DNA of 64,000 bases from Methylocystis sp. ATCC 49242 (GCF_000188155.2 NZ_KE124774.1:842736-906735), one strand, 5' to 3'; counted from the first letter of the stretch, positions 22,299-31,689 are shown. Notes: generated from the sequence alone by a model not told the origin. Made by a program: numbers and translations.

Positions 22299-23069
22299 AT
22301 GAGCCTGTCGCCGCGCCTCCACGCGCCGCAAAAGCCTGCGCCGATGGGGTGCAAGGGCGCGCACATCCTCGTTGTCGACGACGACAAGCGAATTCGCACC
22401 CTGCTCTCCCGCTACCTCGCCAACGAAGGTTATCTGGTCAGCTCCGCCGCCAATGCGCAGGAGGCGAGCGAAAGGCTACGCGATCTCGCCTTCGATCTCA
22501 TCGTCCTCGACGTGATGATGCCGGGAGAAAGCGGCAAGCAGTTCGCCGCAAGGCTGCGCGAGAGTGGCGAGCCGCAGGCCTCCGCGCCGATCCTGATGCT
22601 TACGGCTCTTGCCGAAACCGCCGACCGCGTAGAGGGGCTGGAGGCCGGGGTCGATGATTATCTCGCCAAGCCATTCGATCCGCGCGAATTATCGCTGCGT
22701 ATCGCCAGCATCCTGCGTCGGTCGCGGCGCCATGAGCCCTCCGACGGACTCGCACGGTTTGGCGCGTTTGTTTTCGATCCGGCACGCGGCGAATTGCTGC
22801 GAGACGGCGAGCCGGTGAAACTGACGACGCGGGAGCGCGATCTCATGCGCGCGCTTGTCGAACATGCGGGCGCCATCGTTTCGCGCCAGACTCTCGCTCA
22901 ACGCGCGTCGGAGCAGAATGCGTCGGAGCGCAGCGTCGACGTCGAGATCGCCCGCCTGCGCCGCAAGATCGAAACCGACCCCAATGCGCCGCGGCATCTG
23001 CAAACCGTGCGCGGCCATGGCTACCGGCTGCTCGTCGAGCCGCCGCACGCCAAACTTATGCAAAGCTAG
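22299..23069 (+). CDS. petR: OmpR-family response regulator, PetR-like
   Basis: 256 residues. Receiver domain about 22-135 with acidic pocket VVDDD, phospho-acceptor Asp71 (VLDVMMPG) and KPFDPREL. Winged-helix DNA-binding domain about 155-250 (TTRERDLMRALVEHAGAIVSR, ...RLRRKIETDP, VRGHGYRL). It lies 7 bases after the MarR gene and 11 before the kinase, so the three form an operon. Confidence 0.9.
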   Translation: MSLSPRLHAPQKPAPMGCKGAHILVVDDDKRIRTLLSRYLANEGYLVSSAANAQEASERLRDLAFDLIVLDVMMPGESGKQFAARLRESGEPQASAPILMLTALAETADRVEGLEAGVDDYLAKPFDPRELSLRIASILRRSRRHEPSDGLARFGAFVFDPARGELLRDGEPVKLTTRERDLMRALVEHAGAIVSRQTLAQRASEQNASERSVDVEIARLRRKIETDPNAPRHLQTVRGHGYRLLVEPPHAKLMQS

Positions 23070-23080
23070 AGACGTCTCTC

Positions 23081-24451
23081 ATGACCGCCGTCATCAACGA
23101 AGTTCTCTCCGCCCCGCGCCAGCTCTGGCGCGGATTCACGGACTGGCTGCACGCGCGCATGCCCAAGGGCCTTTACGCGCGCGCACTGCTGATCGTGATC
23201 CTGCCGGTGGTGCTGCTACAGTCGGCCGTGGCCTATGTTTTCATGGAGAGGCACTGGGAGGTCGTGACTTACCGCCTGTCCGCCGGCGCGGCGCGCCAGG
23301 TGGCGACGATTGTCGATATTTACCGGACTTTCCCCACAGACGCCGACCATAAGCAGCTTCAGCGAATCGCCGCCATGGACATGACCATGGAGCTGACGAT
23401 TCTCCCCAAGGAGCCCCTGCCCGAACCGATCCGGAAGAAATCGCTCTTCTCACTGCTCGACAAGGCGCTGACGAAGGAATTGTCGCGCCGCGTCACGCAA
23501 CCCTTCTGGATCGACACTGGCGTGCCGGGCAATCTCTTCGAGGTTCGCGTCGCGATGGACGACGCAACGCTGCGGATACGCGCGTCCCGCAACCAGGCTT
23601 ACGCCTCCAACTCCTATATTTTCTTCATGTGGATGGCGATCGCCTCCATCATCATCCTCGCCATCGCCACCTCCTTCCTGCGAAACCAGATCCGGCCGAT
23701 CCTGCGGCTCGCGCGCGCGGCGGAGGAGTTCGGCAAGGGACGCGACGTGCAATTCAGCCCGCGCGGCGCGCGCGAGGTGCGTCAGGCGGGCGCGGCCTTT
23801 CTGGAAATGAAGCGGCGCGTGGAGCGCGCCATCGAACAGCGCACGACCATGCTCAACGGCGTCTCCCACGATCTGCGCACCATCATCACGCGCTTCAAGC
23901 TGTCGCTCGCGCTGATGGGCGAGTCGAGCGAAGCCGCCGAGATGCGCAAGGACGTCGACGAGATGGAGCGCATGGTCGAAGCCTATCTCGCCTTTGCGCG
24001 TGGCGACGGCGGCGAGCCCTCCGCTGCGACGGACATCGGCGCAATTCTCGAGGAGCTGAAGGCCGACACCGAAAGACGCGGCCTGACCGCCGCGACAACG
24101 ACCGAAGGAGAGCCGTGGATCGTGGGCCGTTCAGCGGCGATCAAGCGGCTTCTCGCCAATCTCGTCGGCAACGCCCAGCGCTATGGCAAGCGCATCGAGC
24201 TTTCGGCGATCAACACGGGCGCGTCGATGGTGATCCATATCGACGACGACGGGCCGGGCATCCCCGTCGAGCGGCGGGAGGACGCCTTCCGGCCATTCTA
24301 CAGGCTCGACGAGTCGCGCAATCAGGACAATGGGAATTCAGGCCTCGGCCTCGCCATTGCGCGCGACATTGCGCGCTCTCATGGCGGCGACATTACGTTG
24401 GACCGCAGCCCGCTGGGCGGACTGCGGGCCACGGTGACACTGCCACTCTAA
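23081..24451 (+). CDS. Sensor histidine kinase, EnvZ-like
   Basis: 456 residues. Membrane segments about 33-55 and 178-199 enclose a periplasmic sensor region; HAMP about 200-250; H-box GVSHDLRTIITRFKLSL with His263; ATPase domain with N-box NLVGNAQRYGKR, G1 DDDGPGIP, G2 GNSGLGLAIA. Cognate partner of the adjacent OmpR-type regulator by position. Signal unknown. The stop is followed at once by the convergent TetR gene. Confidence 0.92.
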   Translation: MTAVINEVLSAPRQLWRGFTDWLHARMPKGLYARALLIVILPVVLLQSAVAYVFMERHWEVVTYRLSAGAARQVATIVDIYRTFPTDADHKQLQRIAAMDMTMELTILPKEPLPEPIRKKSLFSLLDKALTKELSRRVTQPFWIDTGVPGNLFEVRVAMDDATLRIRASRNQAYASNSYIFFMWMAIASIIILAIATSFLRNQIRPILRLARAAEEFGKGRDVQFSPRGAREVRQAGAAFLEMKRRVERAIEQRTTMLNGVSHDLRTIITRFKLSLALMGESSEAAEMRKDVDEMERMVEAYLAFARGDGGEPSAATDIGAILEELKADTERRGLTAATTTEGEPWIVGRSAAIKRLLANLVGNAQRYGKRIELSAINTGASMVIHIDDDGPGIPVERREDAFRPFYRLDESRNQDNGNSGLGLAIARDIARSHGGDITLDRSPLGGLRATVTLPL

Positions 24452-24454
24452 CCT

Positions 24455-25117
24455 TCAGGCGTGGGGGTGCGGAAAGTCGTCGTCGGCCGTCTGGCGGCTG
24501 CGGAGCCCGCTCATGTCGAAGAACCGCGAGGCGAGGTCGCGCAACGGCTTCGTCATGCGCGAAAGCTCCTCGGCATGCTCGACATAGCGCTCGCCGCGAG
24601 CGATTTCCGTGTCCAGCGCGGAAAGGCCGTCGGTGAAATCGCCCTTGAACCACGCGTCGAGCACGCGGTCCCAGGCGAAGGCCAGTCCCTGCAGCTTGAG
24701 CGCGCCGACGGGGCCGTCGCAATCGATGTCCGCGGCTTCGAGCATGAAGCGCATGGAGTTGACGGTCTCACGATTGAGGGCGGTCCGCATCAGCGGGTCG
24801 CGGGACGCCCAGCGGGCAATGCTCGCCAGGGCGTCGCGATAGGGCTCCAGCGCTTCGAGACGCCGGCGCAAAACGTCGTATAGCCGGTCACGGGCGGCGT
24901 CGGTCGACGGATGATCCGCGACCGCGTCGAGCACCTTCCGGTCGATGCGGCGGGAGAAACCGCCGAGGATCGCGCCCTTCGACGGGAAAAGGTCGCGCAG
25001 ATCGGCGAGCGATAACCCCGCCTCATGCGCAATGTCCGTCAGGCTGACGTCGCCGAAGTCGCGGCGGGCCGCAAGGCTCAGCGTCGCGTCGACCACCCGG
25101 TCACGGGGATTGGTCAT
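24455..25117 (-). CDS. TetR-family regulator
   Basis: 220 residues. N-terminal HTH about 8-55 (VSLTDIAHEAGLSLADLRDLFPSKGAILGGF). The C-terminal helical domain resembles the COQ9-type TetR branch, but with no partner gene the ligand is unknown. It lies between the kinase and proC, in its own transcription unit on the minus strand. Confidence 0.8.
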   Translation of the reverse strand: MTNPRDRVVDATLSLAARRDFGDVSLTDIAHEAGLSLADLRDLFPSKGAILGGFSRRIDRKVLDAVADHPSTDAARDRLYDVLRRRLEALEPYRDALASIARWASRDPLMRTALNRETVNSMRFMLEAADIDCDGPVGALKLQGLAFAWDRVLDAWFKGDFTDGLSALDTEIARGERYVEHAEELSRMTKPLRDLASRFFDMSGLRSRQTADDDFPHPHA

Positions 25118-25199
25118 ATCGATCTCCGAAAAAGCGTTACCGTTGACGACAGATTATCCGCCCGCCACAGACTTCAGCAACGCGATAGCTCGCCAATCG

Positions 25200-26033
25200 T
25201 CAACCGGAAAGTTCGCCGGCCCGGCTTTTTGCGGCCGCCACGGCGCGCGCCAGGAGCTGCGCAAGACCGTCGGAGGCCATCAGCACGTCCAGCGCGGCGG
25301 CGGTCGTTCCGCCCGGCGAGGTCACGCGCTGGCGCAGGGTCTCGGCGGCAGTGTCTTGCTGTTGATGCAGCAGCTCCCCCGCGCCCTCCACCGTCGCCCG
25401 GGCGAGCCGCGCCGCGAGATCGGCGGGAAGTCCGGCCTCGACGCCGGCGGCGGCGAGACATTCCACGAGATAGAACACATAGGCGGGGCCGGAGCCCGAG
25501 ACGGCCGTCACCGCGTCGATCAGCGCCTCGCTCTCGACCCACTCGACCTGCCCCACGGCCGACAGCAGCACATGCGCCAGGACGCGCTGGGCTTCACTCG
25601 TCGCCTCATTCGCGAACGCCCCGGTCATGCCACGGCCGATCGCCGCCGGCGTGTTGGGCATGGCGCGGACGACGGCCTTCGCGGCCGGCAGGCGCGCTGC
25701 AATGTCGGCGATCCGCTTGCCAGCGAGGATCGAAACGACCATGGAGCCGGCGCTGACGAACGGGGCCGCCGACGCCGCTCCCGCCTCGAGCAGCTGCGGC
25801 TTGACGGCCAATACGACCGCCTGCCGGGGTTCGTCAGCGCTATCTCCTTCCGCCAGCCTGAAGCCTCTCACGGCGCAGAGATCGCGGAGACGCTGGGAAG
25901 GATTGGGCTCCGCCACAACGACCTGGTCGCCCGCAAGACCTTGCGCCGCCCAGCCTTCGAGCATCGCAAGACCCATGTTGCCGGCGCCGATCAGGGCTAT
26001 GGAGACGCCGCTCCAGTCAAACGGCGCGCTCAC
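25200..26033 (-). CDS. proC: Pyrroline-5-carboxylate reductase
   Basis: 277 residues from GTG at 26033, which overlaps the stop of the YbjN gene (GTGA); the longer frame upstream lies inside that gene. Rossmann motif IALIGAGNMGLAMLEGW, then MPNTPAAIGRGMTG and the family signature AVSGSGPAYVFYLVECL near the C-terminus, with DVTSPGGTTAAAL-like substrate residues. Final NAD(P)H-dependent step of proline synthesis. Coupling to the YbjN gene is a frequent alphaproteobacterial arrangement. Confidence 0.94.
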   Translation of the reverse strand: MSAPFDWSGVSIALIGAGNMGLAMLEGWAAQGLAGDQVVVAEPNPSQRLRDLCAVRGFRLAEGDSADEPRQAVVLAVKPQLLEAGAASAAPFVSAGSMVVSILAGKRIADIAARLPAAKAVVRAMPNTPAAIGRGMTGAFANEATSEAQRVLAHVLLSAVGQVEWVESEALIDAVTAVSGSGPAYVFYLVECLAAAGVEAGLPADLAARLARATVEGAGELLHQQQDTAAETLRQRVTSPGGTTAAALDVLMASDGLAQLLARAVAAAKSRAGELSG

Positions 26034-26533
26034 GCCTCGCCCTTCGTCTCGAAATTGGCGGTTTCGAGCGCCTCTCTTGCGGATTTGCCCGCCCAGAGCA
26101 CAAACTGGAACGCCTGATAGTAACGCTCGCAGGCTGTGAGCGCATTGTCGAGCAAGGCCGCGCATTGCGTGGCGGAAGGCTGCGCGCCCCCGGTGAGAAT
26201 CAGGCCATGACGGTGCATCGCCACGCCCTCCTGCGGCCAGAAATCAAAATGCCCGATCCACATTTGCTCATTGATCGCGCTGACGAGCGACATCACCTCG
26301 GCGCGGCGACGTTCCGGCGCCTTCAGGTCGAAAGCGCAGCTGACATGCAGGGTTTCGAGATGCGGAAGCCAGGTGAAGGCGACATGATATTCGGTCCAGG
26401 CGCCCGCGACGGAAATGGAGATCTCGTCGTCGTCCTCGCGGTCGAAGGACCAGTCGTTGGTGGCGGCCAGTTGCTCCACAACATCCACCGGATGTTCGGC
26501 GCGCTCTGTTTCTTTTTCTGATGCGATCAGCAT
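26030..26533 (-). CDS. YbjN-domain protein
   Basis: 167 residues from ATG at 26533 (MLIASEKETERAEHP). The YbjN fold covers about 25-150 (WSFDREDDDEISISVAG, ...HLETLHVSCAFD, IGHFDFWPQEG). The family resembles bacterial type III secretion chaperones and is linked to stress and motility in E. coli; here the role is unknown. Co-translated with proC. Confidence 0.88.
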   Translation of the reverse strand: MLIASEKETERAEHPVDVVEQLAATNDWSFDREDDDEISISVAGAWTEYHVAFTWLPHLETLHVSCAFDLKAPERRRAEVMSLVSAINEQMWIGHFDFWPQEGVAMHRHGLILTGGAQPSATQCAALLDNALTACERYYQAFQFVLWAGKSAREALETANFETKGEA

Positions 26534-26965
26534 GAGCCAACCTTTTTCGGGTGTCAGCAGGACGCGGCGACAAATAAAACCAGACAGCGACGCATCACGA
26601 GACTTTGAATGGACGCCTTCCTTTCGAGCAGTGGATCCAGTGCAACGACTACAAGAGATCGAATCATCTCTTTCGTTCACTATACTCTAACTGCAAGAAA
26701 CGCGTGACGGTTCATACGCGAAGCGACTGTCAAACTGCGCGCACACTGCTGGATTCGCCATGTGTCGTCTATGGGCGCGCCGCTGCCGTCCACAAAAAGA
26801 CGCAGGCGCCGCCGTGAAAAAAGCTTTGGAGAAAAAGCGCTTTTCGTTACTGCCAAGCTCGACGTCGCGCACGGCCGCGCCGCCGGTCGATTCGTAAAAG
26901 AACCCCGCCCTGCTGCGACGTCAAGGCGGGATTCAATCGCTGCGGGAAAGTCTGTTTCTGTCGCC
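26534..26965. other. 432-base intergenic region
   Basis: Between two minus-strand genes. It contains the terminator at 26896-26930 and otherwise no frame I trust; the short frames are low in coding character. Probably holds the promoter of the YbjN/proC pair. Confidence 0.5.
26896..26930 (-). terminator. Intrinsic terminator
   Basis: CCCGCC (26904-26909) pairs with GGCGGG (26925-26930); on the minus strand GTTCTTTT follows. It terminates the L,D-transpeptidase gene. Confidence 0.7.
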
Positions 26966-27529
26966 CTACGGCGCCATCACCACCGGCGCGCCGACGCTCA
27001 CACGTCCGTAAAGATCGGCGACGTCTTCGTTAAGCATGCGGATGCAACCATAGGAGGCGGCCGTGCCGATCGACGCGCGCATCTTGCTCGTCGTGCCATG
27101 GATGGCGACCTCGCCGCGATCGAGCGTCAGGGCGGCCACCCCCATCGGATTGCGGGGCGAGCCGCCCGGAATGAGATTCGGTAATTCCGGGTGATCGGCC
27201 TTCACGGCCGCCGGCGGCGTCCAGTCGGGATTGACATATTTGCCGTCGACAGAAGTGACTCCCGACCATTCCTTGCCGCGCTTGGGAACGGCGACCGGAT
27301 AGCTGATGGCGACGCCCGGACCCACGACATAGAAGAGCCGGCGCTGATGGGCGCTGATGACGATCGTCCCGGGCTGCACGTCCGGCGAGAAGGCGACCAT
27401 GTTGCGCGCCGAAGCGGTTTGCGGAGCCGCCGCAATACCCAGCGCGACGACGGCGCCGAGGAGCAGGCTGTGGAGGCTGCGCCGTCCGATGCGACGCAGG
27501 ACGCAGGAAAGGGTAAGCGAACTACGCAT
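26966..27529 (-). CDS. L,D-transpeptidase (YkuD)
   Basis: 187 residues. Signal peptide about 1-42 (SLLLGAVVALGIAAAPQTASA). The YkuD domain (55-187) has the catalytic motif HGT...SIGTAASYGCIRM, with Cys as nucleophile and the preceding His. Periplasmic enzyme that makes 3-3 cross-links in peptidoglycan or anchors lipoproteins. Single-gene unit with its own terminator. Confidence 0.93.
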   Translation of the reverse strand: MRSSLTLSCVLRRIGRRSLHSLLLGAVVALGIAAAPQTASARNMVAFSPDVQPGTIVISAHQRRLFYVVGPGVAISYPVAVPKRGKEWSGVTSVDGKYVNPDWTPPAAVKADHPELPNLIPGGSPRNPMGVAALTLDRGEVAIHGTTSKMRASIGTAASYGCIRMLNEDVADLYGRVSVGAPVVMAP

Positions 27530-27775
27530 TGTATTTCACCTTGTGACTTTGCGCCGGGAAGGAAGCTTTCGATGTGATCATTCTATCTTTCGCCACGATC
27601 TTGTCGAAGTGTTCCTTGGCTTGCGGTTAGTGTTTAACGTTAAGATTTCTCAGGATGTTGCCGCTTTGCAACACCTGCTCTTTCCGAGATGCCGCCATAA
27701 TTTGGCCGTCGGAGCTCCAAAATCTATGCGCTATCGCACTTGCCGGTTCGGACGCCGCGCGCGATACAAAAGGCG

Positions 27776-28645
27776 ATGCCTCCTACCAACACCCCACCCC
27801 GTATTTTCGACCGCTCCCTGCTGCATTTGCGGCTGCGCCGCGCGCTTGCCAGAGGCGCTCCCGATTTCCTTCTGACGCGCGCAGCCGACGATCTTCTCGA
27901 CCGTTTGCTGACCGTGAAGCGCGAGTTCCCGCGATCGCTCGCGATCGGCCTGCCGACGGATCATTTCGCCCGGGCGATCATCGCCAGCGGGCGCGCCGCG
28001 CCCTTGCGCGCAAGTCGTTTCGGCGGCGATGTGATTGCAGACGAGGAGGCCCTGCCCTTTGCACAGGGGTCCTTCGATCTGGTCGTCAGCGGCATGGCGC
28101 TGCAGTGGGTTAACGACCTGCCGGGCGTGTTAACGCAGATCCGGCGTGCCCTGGCGCCCGACGGGCTGTTCATCGCCTGCCTGCCGGGCGGAACGAGCCT
28201 CATCGAGCTGCGCGCGGCACTTGCGCAGGCCGAGGAGGAGATCACCGGCGGCGCCAGTCCGCGCGTGTCGCCTTTCGTCGACGTGCGCGACATGGGCGGG
28301 CTTCTTCAACGCGCGGGATTCGCCCTGCCCGTCTCCGACGTCGACAGCTTCACGCTTCGTTACGATTCGCTTCTGGCGCTCATGGCCGATTTACGCGCGA
28401 TGGGCGCTGCGAATGTGCTGGTGAAGCGCGCCTCGCGATCGATGCGGCGCGACGTTCTCGCCCGCGCGGCGCAGATTTACGCCGAGCGCTTCTCCGATCC
28501 GGACGGGCGCGTGCGCGCGAGCTTCGAGATCGTCTGGCTTTCCGGCTGGGCGCCGCATGAAAGCCAGCAGAAGCCCGCCAAACCCGGCTCGGCGACGGTA
28601 CGGCTGGAGGATGCGATGAAGGCGACGCGACGCGAAGAAAAATAG
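27776..28645 (+). CDS. SAM-dependent methyltransferase, NDUFAF5-like
   Basis: 289 residues from ATG at 27776 (MPPTNTPPRIFDRSLL); the TTG 12 codons earlier is unlikely. Class I methyltransferase: LAIGLPTDHF in place of the usual glycine-rich motif I, EEALPFAQGSFDLVVSGMALQWVNDLPG, and a post-strand Gly. The pattern is that of BioC/NDUFAF5-type proteins, which assist complex I assembly in mitochondria or biotin synthesis. The substrate is not certain. Monocistronic. Confidence 0.8.
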   Translation: MPPTNTPPRIFDRSLLHLRLRRALARGAPDFLLTRAADDLLDRLLTVKREFPRSLAIGLPTDHFARAIIASGRAAPLRASRFGGDVIADEEALPFAQGSFDLVVSGMALQWVNDLPGVLTQIRRALAPDGLFIACLPGGTSLIELRAALAQAEEEITGGASPRVSPFVDVRDMGGLLQRAGFALPVSDVDSFTLRYDSLLALMADLRAMGAANVLVKRASRSMRRDVLARAAQIYAERFSDPDGRVRASFEIVWLSGWAPHESQQKPAKPGSATVRLEDAMKATRREEK

Positions 28646-28890
28646 TTACCAGTCGAGCGACCAATTTCTATCGATGCGTCAAGACGCCGCTTCAAAGTTG
28701 AAAAACTATTCGGGGCGGCGAGATTGTATTCCTGGCAGATCGTTCTATATCATAGTTATCGGGTTTCGGCCGAATGATCTTGCTCTATCGCCTTTGGCGC
28801 CTCGGCTCGTGACTTTCTATCCAGAACTTCGATCCACGGACGGCCGCGCTTCTGCGTCCGGCCAACTCATGTTTCTGGAAAGGAAGCATC

Positions 28891-29103
28891 ATGCAAATTG
28901 GCGTCGTTAAATGGTTCAATGCAAACAAGGGCTTCGGATTCATCCAGCCGGACGCTGGCGGAGCTGACGTTTTTGTCCATATCAGCGCGTTGGAGCGCGC
29001 CGGTCTCCATGGCTTGGCCGAGGGGCAGAAGGTCGGCTACGAGCTCGTCGTCGACAAGCGAAGCGGCAAGTTCTCGGCCGACGCATTGCAGCTTCAGGGC
29101 TGA
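28891..29103 (+). CDS. cspA: Cold-shock protein CspA
   Basis: 70 residues, single cold-shock domain with [17 protein letters not shown] and VFVHISALE, the two RNA-binding motifs. GGAAGG precedes the ATG. The 245-base leader upstream is long and AT-richer, as in cspA genes whose mRNA leader regulates translation at low temperature. Heads a cluster of small basic proteins. Confidence 0.93.
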   Translation: MQIGVVKWFNANKGFGFIQPDAGGADVFVHISALERAGLHGLAEGQKVGYELVVDKRSGKFSADALQLQG

Positions 29104-29251
29104 TTGATTTCTCCTGCGCCTCTTGCCGACCGCGGATGTACCGGCGGCGAGGCGTACGAAACACCCAAGACCGGCGGGCGCGCGAGACGACGACCGCCGC
29201 TCTTGCGGCGATGTCCCGGCAAGACGCTCTCTGTAACGAGGAGTGAGTGAC

Positions 29252-29398
29252 ATGGCCAAAGGACAACGACGCGGCAATCGCGAAGTAAAAAAACCCAAAA
29301 AAGAAAAATCAGCGGGCGGCGCGGCGCCGGTCGGCTCGGCATGGCTCACCGTCGAAAAGCTGAAAGCACGCGAAGACCTGATGCGTGGCAAGAAATAA
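29252..29398 (+). CDS. Small basic conserved protein
   Basis: 48 residues, starting MAKGQRRGNREVKKPKKEK and ending LKAREDLMRGKK, with GAGGAG upstream. Strongly basic and disordered in the first 25 residues, then a short helix. I recall closely similar MAKGQxRxNREAKKPKK proteins in many proteobacteria; function unknown, possibly nucleic-acid binding. It lies between cspA and 29474. Confidence 0.8.
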   Translation: MAKGQRRGNREVKKPKKEKSAGGAAPVGSAWLTVEKLKAREDLMRGKK

Positions 29399-29473
29399 GT
29401 CGCGCCTGCGGTTCTTCGCGCGAACTTCGCCGTGAGGCGAATGAACCCGTTTGAACTCAAAGAGGCGTAGCAC

Positions 29474-29716
29474 GTGACCGATTACATCAATTCACGCGAA
29501 CGTTTTCGCAACGCCAAGGTGAGAGCGATCGCGACCCATAAATTCGCGGTGGGCGCTCATGTCGTGCACCAGGCCAGCGTCAGATCCGGGAGGGAATCCT
29601 TCAAGGTCACGCGTCACCTGCCAGACGGCGGACAGGGCTTGCAATACCGCATCCGCGCCGATCGAGACGGACAAGAGCGTGTTGTCGTCGAATCGGCCCT
29701 CGAGCGCGCAACCTGA
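29474..29716 (+). CDS. Small conserved alphaproteobacterial protein, GTG start
   Basis: 80 residues from GTG at 29474. Basic with a compact beta-like stretch (HKFAVGAHVVHQ, FKVTRHLPDGGQGLQYRIR). Similar small proteins occur near cold-shock genes in rhizobia-type genomes. No enzyme motif. Third in the cspA cluster. Confidence 0.72.
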   Translation: MTDYINSRERFRNAKVRAIATHKFAVGAHVVHQASVRSGRESFKVTRHLPDGGQGLQYRIRADRDGQERVVVESALERAT

Positions 29717-29748
29717 AACGCAACTCGACACAACTCAAGGAGGCGGCG

Positions 29749-30000
29749 ATGGACGCAACAGACTATCGGATGGAAGCCTCTCTCTACTACGCCAAAGGCG
29801 GAAACACGAAGCGGAAATCGCTGGTGTTCAGGCGCTTCCCCAAGGCCGCCGAGGCCATTCGCTTCGCAGTGGAGGAACTTGCTCCCCGAGTGCTGGACAG
29901 TTGCTCGCTCGAAGTGAATGAAACCCACTATTTCGGACGCCAGATTCGGCCGCTTTACGAGAGCGGCGACTTTCCCTTGCGACGGCGGCAGAAGAAATAG
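29749..30000 (+). CDS. Small conserved protein
   Basis: 83 residues, ATG preceded by AGGAGG. Contains a helix FPKAAEAIRFAVEEL and a C-terminal LRRRQKK basic tail. Family not recognised; related short proteins with the AIRFAVEEL motif exist in alphaproteobacteria as far as I recall. Last in the cspA cluster. Confidence 0.75.
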   Translation: MDATDYRMEASLYYAKGGNTKRKSLVFRRFPKAAEAIRFAVEELAPRVLDSCSLEVNETHYFGRQIRPLYESGDFPLRRRQKK

Positions 30001-30025
30001 ACAGCCGATCGGCGGCGGATAACCC

Positions 30026-30385
30026 TTATCGCGCTATTTCGATACCCACGCGCCGCGTCTCGACGGGCGACGGCTCCCACGGTCGCAGATAGACGAACTG
30101 GATTGCAGCGTGACCGCGCCTGACGGCCCGGATCGTCCAGCGATGCGTTCCGGGCGCGCCGGGCAAGGCGGCTCCGCGCCTGTGGCCATCATCGGTGATG
30201 GCGATGTTTTCCAGACCGTCGCTCGCGTCTCGATCGATCCGCCACGTATAGCCGGTCGAGGGATTCTCCGGCAGTTCTATCTTCGCGGCTTCGCCGGGTG
30301 AGAGGCGCATGGAGTCCCCGGCAAAGGCGCTGGCCGGGAGGCAGATCGCCGCCACCGCCACAATTGCGTGGATAGTAAAGTTCAC
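30026..30385 (-). CDS. Chagasin-type peptidase inhibitor (I42)
   Basis: 119 residues. Signal peptide about 1-22 (AIVAVAAICLPASAFA). Chagasin signatures: LPENPSTGYTW (about 38-48), a central G-rich loop, and RPWEP (about 101-105). The family inhibits papain-like cysteine proteases with three loops; bacterial members are periplasmic or secreted. It overlaps the stop of the glycosyltransferase gene (ATGA), so its synthesis is coupled to that gene. Confidence 0.88.
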   Translation of the reverse strand: MNFTIHAIVAVAAICLPASAFAGDSMRLSPGEAAKIELPENPSTGYTWRIDRDASDGLENIAITDDGHRRGAALPGAPGTHRWTIRAVRRGHAAIQFVYLRPWEPSPVETRRVGIEIAR

Positions 30386-31689
30386 GATTGCGCACCCCGT
30401 TCAATGACGGCAGCGATCCGCCGCGCCGCCGCGCCCGCGCCATCCTCCCGCCGCACGGTCGCGGATAGCGTCTCCGCCCGCGCAGCGTACTGGTCCTGCT
30501 TCAGCACAATGTCCAGCTCGCGCGCGAGCGCATTGGCCGTCATTGTCTCGCCATCGACGCTACGCGCCACGCCGAGCCGTCGCAGACGTCCGGCGTTGTC
30601 GGGCTGATCGCCAAGGAAGGGCGTGACGATCTGCGGCCGTCCGGCGCGCATGGCCTGCCCCGTCGTGCCGATGCCGCCATGGTGCACCACGGCGCAGGCG
30701 CGCGGAAAAATCAGCGAATGCGGCGCATAGGCCGCGACATGGACATCCGCCGGCAGCTCCTCGCGCAACGCCGCGACGTCGTCCTCATGCGCCAGCAGCA
30801 GCGCGCGCCGCCCCACCTGTCGGGCGGCGGCCGCGAAGACCCGATAATGGTCGTTGCGCGACCGCGCGACGAAGCTCCCGAGCGTGAAGACGACGGGCGG
30901 CGGCCCTTGTTCGAGAAAAGCCTCGATGTCGGCGGAGAGCGCTTCCGCGCCGAGAAATCGGTCGTGGAACGTATGGCCGGCGATCAGCATGTTCGGCGCG
31001 TGATCGGGCTGCGGCGGCGCCAAAGTCGGGCTGAAAAGGCCGATGGTCGCATCGCTCGATTTCGCGCCAAGCAGCAGGTCGAGGCCGTAGCGCCGCCGCA
31101 GGCCGAGGTCGCGTCGCAGACGCCGTAGCGGCCGGGCCGAGAATGCGATCGCGTGCGACAAACCCCACAGCAGAAAGCGGTTGAGCATGAGCTCCGGCGC
31201 CGAGCCCGGCGAGGGCCGGAAGGGCGCGCGCGAGCCGATGGGCGGATCATAGGCGGAATAGACCTTCATCGGCGACAGCAGGACCGTCACGAGAGGCAAT
31301 CCGAGGGCCTCCGCCGCAATGCGTCCCGCAAAGGCGAGACTGTGCGCCACAATGGCGACGGCGCCGTCGCTGGCGGCGACAAGATCGTCGTAGCTTTCCC
31401 GCAAATGCGGGAAAATCAGATCCTTGAACAGGAATGTGTCGTCCTGCGCCATGCGGCGGGCGATCTCGCCCATATCGATCCCGAGCCGGGCGGTCAGATC
31501 GTCGGCGTCCGGCCGAATCGGCGCAAAATTCAGCCCCTCGCCCGCGATATATTCGGCATAGGCGGCGCTCGTGGCGATCACCGGAGCGAAGCCCTCCCGC
31601 TCGAGCGCATGGGCCAGCGCGACGAAGGGGTGCAGGTCGCCGAGCGAGCCGAAGGTTGCGATGAGGATTTTGCGTGCTGCAGAGCTCAA
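30382..31689 (-). CDS. Glycosyltransferase, UDP-glucosyltransferase-like (GT1)
   Basis: 435 residues from TTG at 31689. N-terminal Rossmann half begins ILIATFGSLGDLHPFVALAHAL. The C-terminal nucleotide-sugar half carries PPVVFTLGSFVA and the GT1 signature CAVVHHGGIGTTGQAMRAGRPQIVTPFLGDQPDNAGRL. Such MGT/sterol-glucosyltransferase-like enzymes glycosylate lipids, carotenoids or antibiotics; the acceptor is unknown. No signal peptide. First gene of a two-gene unit with the chagasin-type inhibitor. Confidence 0.88.
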   Translation of the reverse strand: MSSAARKILIATFGSLGDLHPFVALAHALEREGFAPVIATSAAYAEYIAGEGLNFAPIRPDADDLTARLGIDMGEIARRMAQDDTFLFKDLIFPHLRESYDDLVAASDGAVAIVAHSLAFAGRIAAEALGLPLVTVLLSPMKVYSAYDPPIGSRAPFRPSPGSAPELMLNRFLLWGLSHAIAFSARPLRRLRRDLGLRRRYGLDLLLGAKSSDATIGLFSPTLAPPQPDHAPNMLIAGHTFHDRFLGAEALSADIEAFLEQGPPPVVFTLGSFVARSRNDHYRVFAAAARQVGRRALLLAHEDDVAALREELPADVHVAAYAPHSLIFPRACAVVHHGGIGTTGQAMRAGRPQIVTPFLGDQPDNAGRLRRLGVARSVDGETMTANALARELDIVLKQDQYAARAETLSATVRREDGAGAAARRIAAVIERGAQS

